Assembly: GCF_050596425.1 (NCBI RefSeq)
Contig: NZ_CP192292.1
Coordinates: 1,860,001-1,924,000, forward strand
Direction: 5' to 3'
DNA: 64,000 bases
DNA from: G963665925 sp050596425
GTDB lineage: Bacteria; Bacillota; Clostridia; Peptostreptococcales; Acidaminobacteraceae
Under the pieces are notes generated by a model, which was not told the DNA's origin, did not search any database, and was given only the letters and a program-made list of their open reading frames with translations. The position numbers were made by a program, and so were the translations under genes. Shown one piece after another: positions 51,733 through 60,807 of the stretch. The first letter of the stretch is position 1, and the number at the start of each line of letters is the position of its first letter.

Positions 51733-52839
51733 ATGAAAAAATCAAATAAATTAGGACTTTTGGGTGTCCTGCTTGTCACAATGACGGTTACAGCTTGTGC
51801 TCCAAGGGCATCAGAAGAGACGTCTGTTGAGGCTGAAGAAAGTTTAGCTGTACCAGTTAGAGTGACAGACGCCAAGCAAGAAACACTTTTTGAAACAATA
51901 CTCACTCTTGGTAAAATTGAAGCCAACGCTGTCTATACTGTCTTATCCGGACGAGGCACTGTTGAAGATGTATATGTTAAGCCAGGAGACGTTGTTGAAA
52001 AAGACCAAGTTCTTTTCACCCTCGATACTGGCAGTCTTCAAAAAAGTTTTAATGCAACTGAGAGTCAGCTTCGTACCGTTCGAGACAACTTGAAAATTCA
52101 AAGGGATGATCAAGCCTCTAACCTAGAAAAGCAAACCCAGCTCTATGAAGCGGGTGCCATATCACAGGCCGATCTTGATCGTGCAAAGGTGGCATTTAAC
52201 CAAATTGATAAGCAGTACAAAGACGCTGTTGTGACATATAATAGCCAGATAGGAAATTTGAGAGAAGATTTGAAAGATAGAGAAATTAAGAGTCCAATTT
52301 CAGGCAAAGTGGCTTCAGTCTCAATTATTGAAAATCAGAGTGTGGGAGATATCAAGGCTGTTGAAGTCATTGATGATTCCAGTATGATTGTTAAAACCAA
52401 GGTGACAGCCGACCAGATCAACCATATGCTTATTGGAGACCGGGCTAGAGTTTATCCTGATGGCGACAGAGAAAAGCTTGTGGAAGCTACGGTGACGGTT
52501 CTCAATGAGATACCTGATGTAAATACTGGTCTTTATGAAGTCACCTTGCAACTAGACCACACAGATTATCCGCTGAGAACTGGTGAGTTTGCAGAAATTG
52601 AAACCATGATTGATCAAAGATCCGCTGTGGTTATTCCTAAAAAGTCTGTGCGTAAAATTGGAGAACAGAATTTTGTCTTCGTTGCCAAGGAAAATGTAGC
52701 CTTGCAAAGAGAAGTGCTTGTAGGGACAATCCAAGATGAACATATAGAAATTCTTTCTGGAATTGCCAGTGGAGAATCTGTTGTCATTCGAGGACAATCA
52801 TTTTTAAAAGATAAAGAAGAAATAGAAGTTGTCGAGTAG
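51733..52839 (+). CDS. RND adaptor lipoprotein (HlyD/MFP family)
   Basis: 368-aa membrane-fusion-type adaptor. The signal sequence ends in a lipobox (VTAC) with lipidated Cys at residue 22. The lipoyl/barrel-sandwich halves (GRGTVEDVYVKPGDVVEKDQ; REIKSPISGKVASVSIIEN) flank a helical hairpin (about 95-170, TQLYEAGAISQADLDRAKVAFNQ), followed by a beta-barrel (DSSMIVKTKVTADQINHM) and a membrane-proximal domain ending with GESVVIRGQSFLKDKEEIEVVE shown in part. It begins at the stop codon of the pump gene, with GGGGTGGAG ahead, and should sit between pump and cell wall. No outer-membrane channel gene is present, as expected for a monoderm cell. A terminator follows. Confidence 0.92.
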   Translation: MKKSNKLGLLGVLLVTMTVTACAPRASEETSVEAEESLAVPVRVTDAKQETLFETILTLGKIEANAVYTVLSGRGTVEDVYVKPGDVVEKDQVLFTLDTGSLQKSFNATESQLRTVRDNLKIQRDDQASNLEKQTQLYEAGAISQADLDRAKVAFNQIDKQYKDAVVTYNSQIGNLREDLKDREIKSPISGKVASVSIIENQSVGDIKAVEVIDDSSMIVKTKVTADQINHMLIGDRARVYPDGDREKLVEATVTVLNEIPDVNTGLYEVTLQLDHTDYPLRTGEFAEIETMIDQRSAVVIPKKSVRKIGEQNFVFVAKENVALQREVLVGTIQDEHIEILSGIASGESVVIRGQSFLKDKEEIEVVE

Positions 52840-52896
52840 GCTGTCTGTTCGTCATGGCAGGTAGCCCTATGTAAATCGGAATTTTTCTACAAGCGA

Positions 52897-52924
52897 AAGG
52901 GATGTGTTTAAAACACATCCCTTC
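52897..52924. terminator. terminator after the RND operon
   Basis: AAGGGATGTGTTT and its perfect 13-bp complement with an A loop; functions in either direction between convergent genes. Confidence 0.85.
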
Positions 52925-52948
52925 ATATTTTATGACCTGATTATTAAT

Positions 52949-53209
52949 TTAAAGCTTATCTAGTATGGTTAAAGTCAGTGGATTGAATGTGATTGAATCA
53001 AAGTTCCCGTCATCATCAGTCCAGTTGACTTGAATATGCCGTTTGTTTTCCGCATCTCCAAGTAGGGCGGAGATTTCTTCTGGCATTAGACCTTCCTCTG
53101 TTAAATTATGTAGTGCTGTTCTTGTTAAATTGATTGTTGTATTTTGATCTTCGATTAAGGATTTGCAAATTTTGAGCAAATCAATTTGTTTTGGATATAA
53201 ATTGTCCAT
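52949..53209 (-). CDS. 86-aa hypothetical protein
   Basis: A small acidic soluble protein I do not recognise. It starts with MDNLYPKQIDLLKICKSLI, has a helical first half (TALHNLTEEGLMPEEISALLG) and a beta-rich second half (HIQVNWTDDDGNFDSITFNPLTL). The reality of the gene rests on a good ribosome site (GAGGTG ahead of the ATG at 53209), a clean intergenic position, convergence with the RND operon at a bidirectional terminator and typical coding composition. There is no signal peptide or membrane segment. Confidence 0.6.
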   Translation of the reverse strand: MDNLYPKQIDLLKICKSLIEDQNTTINLTRTALHNLTEEGLMPEEISALLGDAENKRHIQVNWTDDDGNFDSITFNPLTLTILDKL

Positions 53210-53421
53210 AGAAACACCTCACGTAAAGATATTATACCACAAGAATATATGTTCGAACTAGTTTTATTTTTTTTAACTTTTTTAGCGGAAGTCGTCAATG
53301 ATTTATATCTTGCCATATTGTGGGGAACAAATGGAAAATCTCTATAAATAAGATGATCACAGCTTTTCAAGGGATTTTAACTATGGTAATGTAAAGGTAA
53401 GGCGTATGATGAGGAGGTCTT

Positions 53422-55332
53422 ATGAATAGTTTTAAATCCCTAGGTCGTGTCATTATTGTCACATCCATTATAACTGTGTTGATGACAATTGGAATCAATA
53501 TACAAACCAATCAGGCGTTTGAAATATTAAACAGAAATGAACAGACTATAGATGCGATTACGTTGGCGTTGAACAACAATGAATTGCCACTCAGGGTCTT
53601 TTCCAACATTGCTCAACAGGCCGTGACGAGTGATGAAAAGTATGAAGTTTTGTCAAATGCTTACTTAAAAAACAAAGATAAGTTTACAGCTGAGCTAGAC
53701 AATTTTTTAAAAGATATAAACAGCCTTGAATTTGAGGCCTATGAACTTATTGTCTTTGACATTCAGGCTAAGGAAAAGGATGAACTCAAGCAAAGACTCA
53801 GAATACTGACAACGGATGTCAGCAGTATGAAAGACCTGATGACATCAAAATTCCAGGTGCCGCTTATAAGGGACTTAGAAGCCATTCATCAACTTGAAGA
53901 AGAATACTATTTGGTCAAGGAACAGGTCATTGCGTTTCATGAAGTTTACAACATTTTTTCAATGAATATTAGAGAGAAGTATTTATTGGTTTTCAGTTTG
54001 ATGCTCTATTTTTCTCTGGCTCTTTTATCCTTAATGGCGTATGTTGTCTTTAGAATGGTACGTCGAGATTTTAAGTTTATTTCAAAAACGTATGACTTGC
54101 TTGAAGATCATGACTACGATGTTGAAAAGCTACAGTTAAACAATCCTTTTTTTAAAGAAGAAAAGGACATAAAAGAAACAGTTGTAAAGATGTTTGACGA
54201 GCAGAAGACCCTAAAAGCTTTCAAGGACCTGATCAATCAAACCTATCATATGGACGACATCATTGACATGCTCTTTGACAGACTGAATAAGACAATCCAT
54301 GTTGACCGCGTAGGCATAGCCTTTATTGACTATAGAAGAGGCTATATTATTGCAGAGTATGGTGTGGCCAGTTATGAAACACTTCATCTTGGACCAGGCT
54401 ATGAGGTTCCTATAGGAAAAACCTCCCTTAAAAAACTCATTAACAACCATGAGGGCTTGATCAATAACGATGTGCAAGCATATAAAGAAAAAAATCCGAA
54501 GAGTAGGACACTGGAGCTTATTATCAACGAGGGCATTCAGTCAAACATGATTATTCCTTTGGTCACCAACAATGTTGTGTTTGGTTTCATTTTTGTTAGT
54601 TCAAAGGAGAAGAATCATTTTGAAGAAGAAGATTTGAGGTTTATCTCAAAAATTATTTATGAAATTTCTGGGGCCTTGAATAGGGCTTACCTCTTAAAAA
54701 TTGTTTTGGCTAAAATGACAACCACATTTGCCAAGCTTGTGGACAGAAAAGACAATGAAACTGGAGACCATATTTTAAGGATGGTAAGTTATTCAGTTAT
54801 TATAGCTGAAGGTATAAGAAAAATGAACTTATCCACCCATCCTATGGATCGAAAGACCATTCTTGAAATTGAAAGACATGCATCCGTTCATGATATAGGA
54901 AAAGTGGGTATACCTGATAATATACTCAAAAAACCAGGCAAATTGTCCAGTGAAGAATGGGAGATCATGAAAAACCACGTGACCATAGGTGGAGAGATTT
55001 TTTCAGAGCTCAGAAGTGATTTTGGAATGTTTGAAACGAGCATATATCAGGTTGCAGAGCAGATTGCCAAGTTCCACCATGAAAAATTTGATGGATCGGG
55101 GTATCCATACAAGCTTCGTGGCGCTGAAATTCCACTGGTAGCACGTATAGTTGCCCTGGCAGATGTTTTTGATGCTCTCACATCTGAGCGAGTCTATAAA
55201 AAAGCTTTTACCTTTGAAAAGGCACTTGAAATCATTGATGAATCAACAGGCAAGCATTTTGATCCTGTCGTTGTAGAAGCTTTTTATAATGAGCTTGATG
55301 AAATCAGAAAAGTATATGACAAGAATTTATAA
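53422..55332 (+). CDS. membrane GAF/HD-GYP c-di-GMP phosphodiesterase
   Basis: 636 aa. Membrane segment at about 8-28, an extracytoplasmic helical domain (about 30-185), a second membrane segment at about 188-210, a GAF-like domain (about 275-425: DRVGIAFIDYRRGYIIAEYGV; SNMIIPLVTNNVVFGFIFV), then HD-GYP (about 430-630) with HDIGKVGIPDNIL (His490, Asp491), FHHEKFDGSGYP (GYP at 560-562) and the closing DVFDALTSERVYKKAF. All family metal ligands appear to be present, so active hydrolysis of c-di-GMP is expected. The start is ATG 53422 after GAGGAGG. It is followed closely by photolyase and MscS genes, probably one transcript. Confidence 0.92.
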   Translation: MNSFKSLGRVIIVTSIITVLMTIGINIQTNQAFEILNRNEQTIDAITLALNNNELPLRVFSNIAQQAVTSDEKYEVLSNAYLKNKDKFTAELDNFLKDINSLEFEAYELIVFDIQAKEKDELKQRLRILTTDVSSMKDLMTSKFQVPLIRDLEAIHQLEEEYYLVKEQVIAFHEVYNIFSMNIREKYLLVFSLMLYFSLALLSLMAYVVFRMVRRDFKFISKTYDLLEDHDYDVEKLQLNNPFFKEEKDIKETVVKMFDEQKTLKAFKDLINQTYHMDDIIDMLFDRLNKTIHVDRVGIAFIDYRRGYIIAEYGVASYETLHLGPGYEVPIGKTSLKKLINNHEGLINNDVQAYKEKNPKSRTLELIINEGIQSNMIIPLVTNNVVFGFIFVSSKEKNHFEEEDLRFISKIIYEISGALNRAYLLKIVLAKMTTTFAKLVDRKDNETGDHILRMVSYSVIIAEGIRKMNLSTHPMDRKTILEIERHASVHDIGKVGIPDNILKKPGKLSSEEWEIMKNHVTIGGEIFSELRSDFGMFETSIYQVAEQIAKFHHEKFDGSGYPYKLRGAEIPLVARIVALADVFDALTSERVYKKAFTFEKALEIIDESTGKHFDPVVVEAFYNELDEIRKVYDKNL

Positions 55333-55344
55333 GGTGTGTTTATC

Positions 55345-56721
55345 ATGATAGATCCTACAAGAATTACAAAGATAAAAGATGGAAAAGAGACGGGGACCAC
55401 AGTTGTGTACTGGATGAACCGAGACCAAAGAGCCCATGACAATTGGGCCCTTTTACATGCGTGTGAAGTGGCCAAGGAAAAACAAGCCAACTTGGCTGTT
55501 GTTTTCAATTATGCAAAAGACAGCATTCGACTGACAAGGCGTCATTTTGATTTTATGCTTCAAGGTTTAAAGGATGTGCAAAAAGAGCTTCAAGCACATG
55601 GTATCCCCTTTCATGTTATAAGTGGTGAACCTTCAAATGTAATGGTGAAGTACCTGGAGGCCATAGATTGTGCCCATTTGGTTACGGACTTTTCCCCTTT
55701 AAAGGCTCATAGAAGATGGTTAAAAGAGATTTGTGGTCATCTGGAATGTGGGGTGGATCTAGTGGATGCTCATAACATAGTTCCCTACAATGTCGTGTCA
55801 GACAAGGAAGAATATGCCGCTAGGACTATCCGCAGTAAAATAAATAAGCGGCTGGAAGACTATTTGACAGATTTTCCAGACCTGGAAAAATACAATTGTG
55901 TTTCTTTTGTTAATCCGGACAGGGTGCCTTTTCAGTTTGAAAATTTACATGTTGCGTGGGAAACTTTAGAGTCTGTCTATGTCCTTGATGAAAATGTGAA
56001 AGCAGTCGAGTGGCTCAGGGCTGGACAAAGTGGAGCTGTTGAAACACTTAGAAAATTTATTGATGAACGTTTAGAAAACTACAATGATTTGCGCAATGAT
56101 CCCAATGAGGATGCTCAGTCAGACCTGTCCCCATATTTTCACTTTGGTCAGGTTGCCCCTCAAAGAGTTGCCTATGAGATTCGCCATATTGCGGAACCCT
56201 CTGACAACACGGCAAGCTTTTTAGAGGAGATGATTGTACGACGGGAACTCACCGACAATTATTGTTACTACAACGAGAATTACGACAGGTTGGAAGGGGT
56301 CAAGGACTGGGCCAAGCTGACCTTGCATGTCCACCGAAATGATCCAAGAGATGCTGTTTATGATCTTGAAACGTTTGAAAATGCCAAAACCCACGATGAT
56401 TTGTGGAATGCTGCTCAAATGGAATTGATCAAATATGGAAAGATGCATGGCTACATGCGCATGTACTGGGCGAAAAAAATTCTTGAATGGACAAGGACAC
56501 CTGAAGAGGCCTTTAATATAGCCCTTGAACTCAATGATAAATATTCATTGGACGGAAGTGACCCAAATGGTTATGTGGGTGTGGCCTGGAGTATCGGAGG
56601 CGTTCATGATAGGGCTTGGAAGGAAAGGCCGGTATATGGTAAAATACGCTACATGAACAAAAATGGTTGTAAGCGAAAATTTGATGTGCATAAATACGTG
56701 CAAACAATACTAGGAGGCTAA
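55345..56721 (+). CDS. phr: class II CPD photolyase
   Basis: 458-aa light-driven DNA repair enzyme splitting cyclobutane pyrimidine dimers. Class II features are clear: VVYWMNRDQRAHDNWALLHA near the start, the EEMIVRRELTDNYCYYN helix, KYGKMHGYMRMYWAKKILEW and the C-terminal RPVYGKIRYMNKNGCKRKF. The N-terminal Rossmann part (about 15-160) would bind an antenna chromophore and the C-terminal helical part FAD. I chose ATG 55345, 7 bases after AAGGTG; GTG 55336 is possible. It lies between the HD-GYP and MscS genes, unlike the usual stand-alone phr. Photolyase genes near B12-dependent light regulators are common elsewhere, and such a regulator is encoded 8 kb upstream. Confidence 0.93.
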   Translation: MIDPTRITKIKDGKETGTTVVYWMNRDQRAHDNWALLHACEVAKEKQANLAVVFNYAKDSIRLTRRHFDFMLQGLKDVQKELQAHGIPFHVISGEPSNVMVKYLEAIDCAHLVTDFSPLKAHRRWLKEICGHLECGVDLVDAHNIVPYNVVSDKEEYAARTIRSKINKRLEDYLTDFPDLEKYNCVSFVNPDRVPFQFENLHVAWETLESVYVLDENVKAVEWLRAGQSGAVETLRKFIDERLENYNDLRNDPNEDAQSDLSPYFHFGQVAPQRVAYEIRHIAEPSDNTASFLEEMIVRRELTDNYCYYNENYDRLEGVKDWAKLTLHVHRNDPRDAVYDLETFENAKTHDDLWNAAQMELIKYGKMHGYMRMYWAKKILEWTRTPEEAFNIALELNDKYSLDGSDPNGYVGVAWSIGGVHDRAWKERPVYGKIRYMNKNGCKRKFDVHKYVQTILGG

Positions 56722-56728
56722 CTCATAG

Positions 56729-57616
56729 ATGAGTGAATGGATTGAACTTCTTGAGAAAATACCAAATATAGGACAAATGATTGCCACTTTTGTTGTTATC
56801 ATAATGAGTTGGATGATCAGACGCATTATTCATAAACTTATGCATACCTATATTGAGGATGTCCACAGGTATCATAAATACAAACGCGTTACAACGTATT
56901 TGCTCTTTTGTATATCAGCCTTGCTCCTAATAGTGGTGTGGTCTTCTCATGTCATGTCACTATCTACTTTTTTAGGTCTTGTATCAGCTGGTATTGCCAT
57001 TGCTTTGAAGGACCTGTTAACAAGTATAGCGGCCTGGATTTTTATTATATCAAGAAAGCCCTTTGTAGTTGGAGACCGAATTCAAATTGGAGAATTGCAG
57101 GGGGATGTTATTGACATTCGGATATTTCAATTTTCCATTATGGAAATTGGAAACTGGGTTGAAAACGATCAGAGCACAGGACGAATCATCCATGTGCCCA
57201 ACCATAGAATTATGACAGACGCTGTTGCCAATTATTCAGCGAGTTTTGATCATATCTGGAACGAAGTTAAGGTGGTCATAACCTTTGAATCCGATTGGCG
57301 TAAAGCAAAGAAGATATTGACACAAATTATTAGAAATCGAGCAGACCACGATGTGACTGTCCTCAATGAAAAAATAAAAAAGGCTTCTAGAAAGTACATG
57401 ATCTATTATAAGAACTTGACCCCTATTATTTATATGGATGTCGTGGATCATGGTGTGCGCCTGACCATACGCTACTTGTGCAAGCCAAAGTCTAGAAGAA
57501 CCACAGTGGATCGGGTGTGGACAGATGTCTTGGAACATTTTGAACTTGAAAATGATATAGAACTGGCATATCCGACACAACGTATTGTAATGAATGCTGG
57601 ACAGAAAAAACAGTGA
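56729..57616 (+). CDS. MscS-family mechanosensitive channel
   Basis: 295-aa small-conductance mechanosensitive channel. Membrane segments at about 15-32, 55-75 and the pore helix at about 80-110 (STFLGLVSAGIAIALKDLLTSIAAW), which has the Gly/Ala pattern of MscS TM3. The beta domain follows (RKPFVVGDRIQIGELQGDVIDI; IHVPNHRIMTDAVANYS) and a C-terminal alpha-beta domain to about 290. It relieves turgor on osmotic downshift. The start is ATG 56729; AGGAGG lies 11 bases ahead, at the end of the photolyase gene. Confidence 0.9.
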   Translation: MSEWIELLEKIPNIGQMIATFVVIIMSWMIRRIIHKLMHTYIEDVHRYHKYKRVTTYLLFCISALLLIVVWSSHVMSLSTFLGLVSAGIAIALKDLLTSIAAWIFIISRKPFVVGDRIQIGELQGDVIDIRIFQFSIMEIGNWVENDQSTGRIIHVPNHRIMTDAVANYSASFDHIWNEVKVVITFESDWRKAKKILTQIIRNRADHDVTVLNEKIKKASRKYMIYYKNLTPIIYMDVVDHGVRLTIRYLCKPKSRRTTVDRVWTDVLEHFELENDIELAYPTQRIVMNAGQKKQ

Positions 57617-57725
57617 GAATTAATGCAAAGTCTAAAGTATTAATTTGTATTTGTTTGCTTTCGAGATTGAGTAAATCAGGTGTTCAAGGGGTAATTATAG
57701 AAAAGAAACAATGAAGGGTGATCCT

Positions 57726-59093
57726 ATGAATACTGAGTTGCTGTATACAATTGGAGTTGGAAATATTCGCAGTCACATCAGCGTGAATCTCATGCAAATA
57801 ATTTTATATTTATTAGCGATTGATATGACCCATCCAGTTAGGGGCATTTTAATTGCAATTTTCATGGCATCAATTGTGGCAACCATAGATATGGCTTTAA
57901 TCCACTACTATAACAGCGAAGATGCCACTGTGGGTGGCGGAACCAGGTTGATCAGAAATATTGACGATAAGATTCGGGTTTTTAGAAGAATAATGATTGT
58001 TTCTTATGTTGTGAGTCTTCTAATATTAACCTTAATGTTTTTGGCCGGTGCAGGAATTGCATCATATTTTATTTTCACGGCCCCTGTTAGCTTTTTGATT
58101 TTTATAAGTATTATGGTCGCACATGACTATAGTGTAAATGTGCGTTATGCAGAACTGAAAAAAGCCAACTGGGTGTTTGACTACAATAAAAATCCTACAG
58201 TACGGACTGTGTCAACAGGACTCAATGTTGGTATTAGTCTCTTTAATGATGAAAGCCAGTTTATTGTAGATGAAACAGCTAAGCCAATGGAGATTGATGA
58301 TATTTTTGGTGAGCTCCCTCCAGGAACGAAAATGAAGGGGCACCAGATGAAAAAGCCTGAGTTTCGGGAAATACGATTCAGCAAAGAATTTCTTTATAGC
58401 AGTGCGGCTGCTTTTAAAACCATCTACCTGAAAAAAGAATCGAGTCATGATATAAAGGTCTACAACCTTGTTATGAAGGCTCTGAGTAAATATTCCGCCC
58501 TCTATCTGATTGAAGACGGGCATATGAAGTGTTTAAAAACCACAGTGACCCTCCATAAGGAGAAGGTCAACAAATATATTGAGGAAAATGATTATATTAA
58601 AAGATTTATTCCGACAAAAGAGGCAGAAGTGGCCTACATTTCCATGATGCTAAAACCGGACTATTCTAAAAAATCATTGAAGCGTTTTATGGCAAAGTTC
58701 TCTAAGCCTATCCCACGATATGAACTTCGCCAAACAAACGTAGGTCTTTTCCTCACAGAGCTGGGGGCTGAAAAAGAACTGGAAGAAGACATTTCTTACT
58801 TGCAACAGTACATGTCCCTCAATCTTGATGAGTATATGTGTTTGCCTGAAGAAGAGCAAACGCAGGATAATTTTACGTCTCTTCAAGATAAAATCGATAA
58901 TTATCAAAGATCGAAAAATGCGCACAAGGAAAAGCTTACCAAAACGCTTCACCGACTGGATATAGGTGGTGAGAAAATCTATGTCTTCATTGAAGATTTA
59001 AAAACCCTTAGTGAACTGGACGAAATAGTATTTTCAAAATTTATCAATAGAGATATAAAAGCCATCTTTGACAAATATGGCGAAGAGGATTAA
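57726..59093 (+). CDS. unknown protein with N-terminal membrane domain
   Basis: 455 aa, no family recognised. Four hydrophobic segments occur at about 18-35, 40-60, 90-115 and 118-135. The remaining 310 residues are cytosolic, charged and mixed alpha-beta, with a helical stretch (LEEDISYLQQYMSLNLDEYM) and a basic patch (KPDYSKKSLKRFMAKFSKP). I chose ATG 57726 after AAGGGTG; the frame opens at 57711. It may be co-regulated with the HD-GYP unit, but an independent start is equally possible. A long terminator closes it. Confidence 0.68.
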   Translation: MNTELLYTIGVGNIRSHISVNLMQIILYLLAIDMTHPVRGILIAIFMASIVATIDMALIHYYNSEDATVGGGTRLIRNIDDKIRVFRRIMIVSYVVSLLILTLMFLAGAGIASYFIFTAPVSFLIFISIMVAHDYSVNVRYAELKKANWVFDYNKNPTVRTVSTGLNVGISLFNDESQFIVDETAKPMEIDDIFGELPPGTKMKGHQMKKPEFREIRFSKEFLYSSAAAFKTIYLKKESSHDIKVYNLVMKALSKYSALYLIEDGHMKCLKTTVTLHKEKVNKYIEENDYIKRFIPTKEAEVAYISMMLKPDYSKKSLKRFMAKFSKPIPRYELRQTNVGLFLTELGAEKELEEDISYLQQYMSLNLDEYMCLPEEEQTQDNFTSLQDKIDNYQRSKNAHKEKLTKTLHRLDIGGEKIYVFIEDLKTLSELDEIVFSKFINRDIKAIFDKYGEED

Positions 59094-59094
59094 A

Positions 59095-59150
59095 AAAAAG
59101 ACCCTTACTGATAGCAAGTTCACGTGAACTGCATCAGTAAGGGTCTTTTT
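59095..59150. terminator. long bidirectional terminator
   Basis: An 18-bp perfect stem (AAAAAGACCCTTACTGAT and complement) enclosing the self-complementary AGTTCACGTGAACT. It separates the converging unknown gene and the elaA remnant. Confidence 0.95.
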
Positions 59151-59173
59151 GCTTGTAGCATGTTTTTCAAGGT

Positions 59174-59395
59174 TTATTGTGAAGGTCTTTTATAGACCAT
59201 TTCTAAGTGGGCTATGCCATCTTCAAGGTGGTTATCAGAAACGCGCTTGAAACCCAAGGCGTTATAGAATGACTCCAAATAGGCCTGGGCAGAAATACGA
59301 ACCACGTTTTGCTCAAGGACGAAAACCTCATTTCTAGCCTTCAAAATGGCATAAAGTTCTTCAGAGGTAAGATCTTTAAAAGATTTTATAATCAT
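59174..59395 (-). pseudogene. ElaA-type GNAT acetyltransferase with internal deletion
   Basis: 73-aa ORF that joins both ends of an ElaA-family acetyltransferase (normally about 150 aa). Residues 1-30 match the start (LTSEELYAILKARNEVFVLEQN) and residues 34-70 the end (AQAYLESFYNALGFKRVSDNHLEDGIAHLEM). The missing middle of about 75 residues includes the acetyl-CoA-binding motif A, so it cannot work as a GNAT enzyme. The deletion kept the reading frame. AAGGAGG precedes the ATG, and the gene follows the DEAD-box helicase by 29 bases on the same strand, so it is still likely transcribed. Whether the short product has a role is unknown. Confidence 0.78.
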
Positions 59396-59424
59396 ACTTG
59401 AGCCTCCTTAGGGTCTTATAATAT

Positions 59425-60585
59425 TTAATGGTCGTTTGTTTCCTCTTCAACTTCTGGTTCGACGAGCTGTCCTTTATAAAGGGTCTTAGCATCAAATTCA
59501 ATGCCAGCCATTTTTTCAATTTTTAAGAGCAGGGGAATCTCTTTATCTGTCACGATTGTTATAGAAGTTCCCTTTGCCCCGGCACGGCCTGTACGACCTG
59601 AACGGTGCGTATACTCATTGAGATCCTCAGGAACATCAAGGTTGATCACGTGGGTTATATCACTGAGGTCAAGGCCTCTGGCAACAAGGTCTGAGGCCAC
59701 AAGCACATTTGATTTTCCACTTTTAAAGCTGTCCAGTATGGCCTTTCTCTCAGCCTTTGTCGCGTTACCAAAAATGCCAACCGCCTTTATTTTATGGTAG
59801 CTCAGTTTCATAGTAACTTCTTGGACGAGCTCATTGCGATTGATGAAAACAATGGCTTTTTTTGGTTTCACAGCATGTATGAGCTTTCTTAAGTTTGTAA
59901 TTTTGTCTCGTCGCTCACTAAGAATGCATAGATGTTCGATGTCGGAGTTTACAGAGCTGACTTCGACATTAACAAGTTCCGGTTCATTCATAAATGCAGT
60001 GGCGCGCTTAACAGCTTCTTCGGGCAAAGAGGCTGAGAAGATCATAAGTTGTCTGTCGCGAAGAGTGGTCTTAACGACATCCATAACAGTTGTGATGTTG
60101 TCGTCGGATAGGAGCTTATCAGCTTCGTCAATAATTAGGGTCTTAACTTGATGCGCCTTAATTTTTTTCATTTTGATCAAATCCAAAACACGACCTGGTG
60201 TGCCTACAATGATATGAGGCTTTTTCTTGAGGGCTTCAATTTGTCGCTTTTTATTGACTTGTCCAATAATTGTTGTGGATCTGACTGGTCTTCCAGAATC
60301 AGATGACAACTTTTTAATCACGTTGTTGATTTGGACCACAAGTTCATGCGTTGGTGCAAGAACGATCGTGTGGAGGTCCTTGCTTGCCGTATCGATTTTT
60401 TCGAAAGATGGCAAGACGTAGGCTAGGGTTTTTCCACTGCCTGTTTCGGCTTGAGCTATAAGATCTTTATGAGCCAAAGCCGTTGGTATTGCACGACATT
60501 GTATGTCTGTGGGCACTTCAATTTTATCTTTTGCCAGCCCTTTAATGAGGTCTGGACTCAGTTTCAATGATTCAAATGTATTCAT
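59425..60585 (-). CDS. DEAD-box RNA helicase
   Basis: 386-aa minimal DEAD-box helicase: the Q motif region (EVPTDIQCRAIP), motif I AQAETGSGKT, Ia PTHELVVQ (His replacing the usual Arg), Ib TPGR, II DEAD, III SAS, and motifs IV-VI (VFINRNE, ARGLDLSDITHVI, HRSGRTGRAG). It ends soon after motif VI with an acidic tail (VEPEVEEETND), so it lacks the long basic C-terminal domains of CshA or DbpA. It unwinds short RNA duplexes or remodels RNPs. AGGAGAG precedes ATG 60585. Confidence 0.93.
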   Translation of the reverse strand: MNTFESLKLSPDLIKGLAKDKIEVPTDIQCRAIPTALAHKDLIAQAETGSGKTLAYVLPSFEKIDTASKDLHTIVLAPTHELVVQINNVIKKLSSDSGRPVRSTTIIGQVNKKRQIEALKKKPHIIVGTPGRVLDLIKMKKIKAHQVKTLIIDEADKLLSDDNITTVMDVVKTTLRDRQLMIFSASLPEEAVKRATAFMNEPELVNVEVSSVNSDIEHLCILSERRDKITNLRKLIHAVKPKKAIVFINRNELVQEVTMKLSYHKIKAVGIFGNATKAERKAILDSFKSGKSNVLVASDLVARGLDLSDITHVINLDVPEDLNEYTHRSGRTGRAGAKGTSITIVTDKEIPLLLKIEKMAGIEFDAKTLYKGQLVEPEVEEETNDH

Positions 60586-60757
60586 TATTACTCTCCTAAA
60601 TAGTGTTATCAGTAAATTTTATAATTTGATGGTGGCTTTGTCAATTGAATATTCTTACTTTCGCATCTTAATCTTCTCAAAAAAAGGGCTTTGAATCAAG
60701 TGGATACCATTATCATATCAAGAAGGTAGACATTCATAACCGTTCACTTGATCAAAT

Positions 60758-60792
60758 AAAAAGAATGCAAGCAAAGCCTGCATTCTAAAGGA
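60758..60792 (-). terminator. terminator of the methyltransferase gene
   Basis: On the minus strand, AGAATGCA / TGCATTCT stem with a 9-base loop, then TTTTTATTT. Confidence 0.8.
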
Positions 60793-60807
60793 CACTTTAA
60801 GAGTTTT

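Noticed and set aside
53210..53421. ATCAC-N5-GTGRT operator before the HD-GYP-photolyase unit
   Set aside because: I looked for the B12-XRE regulator's predicted site and found none there.
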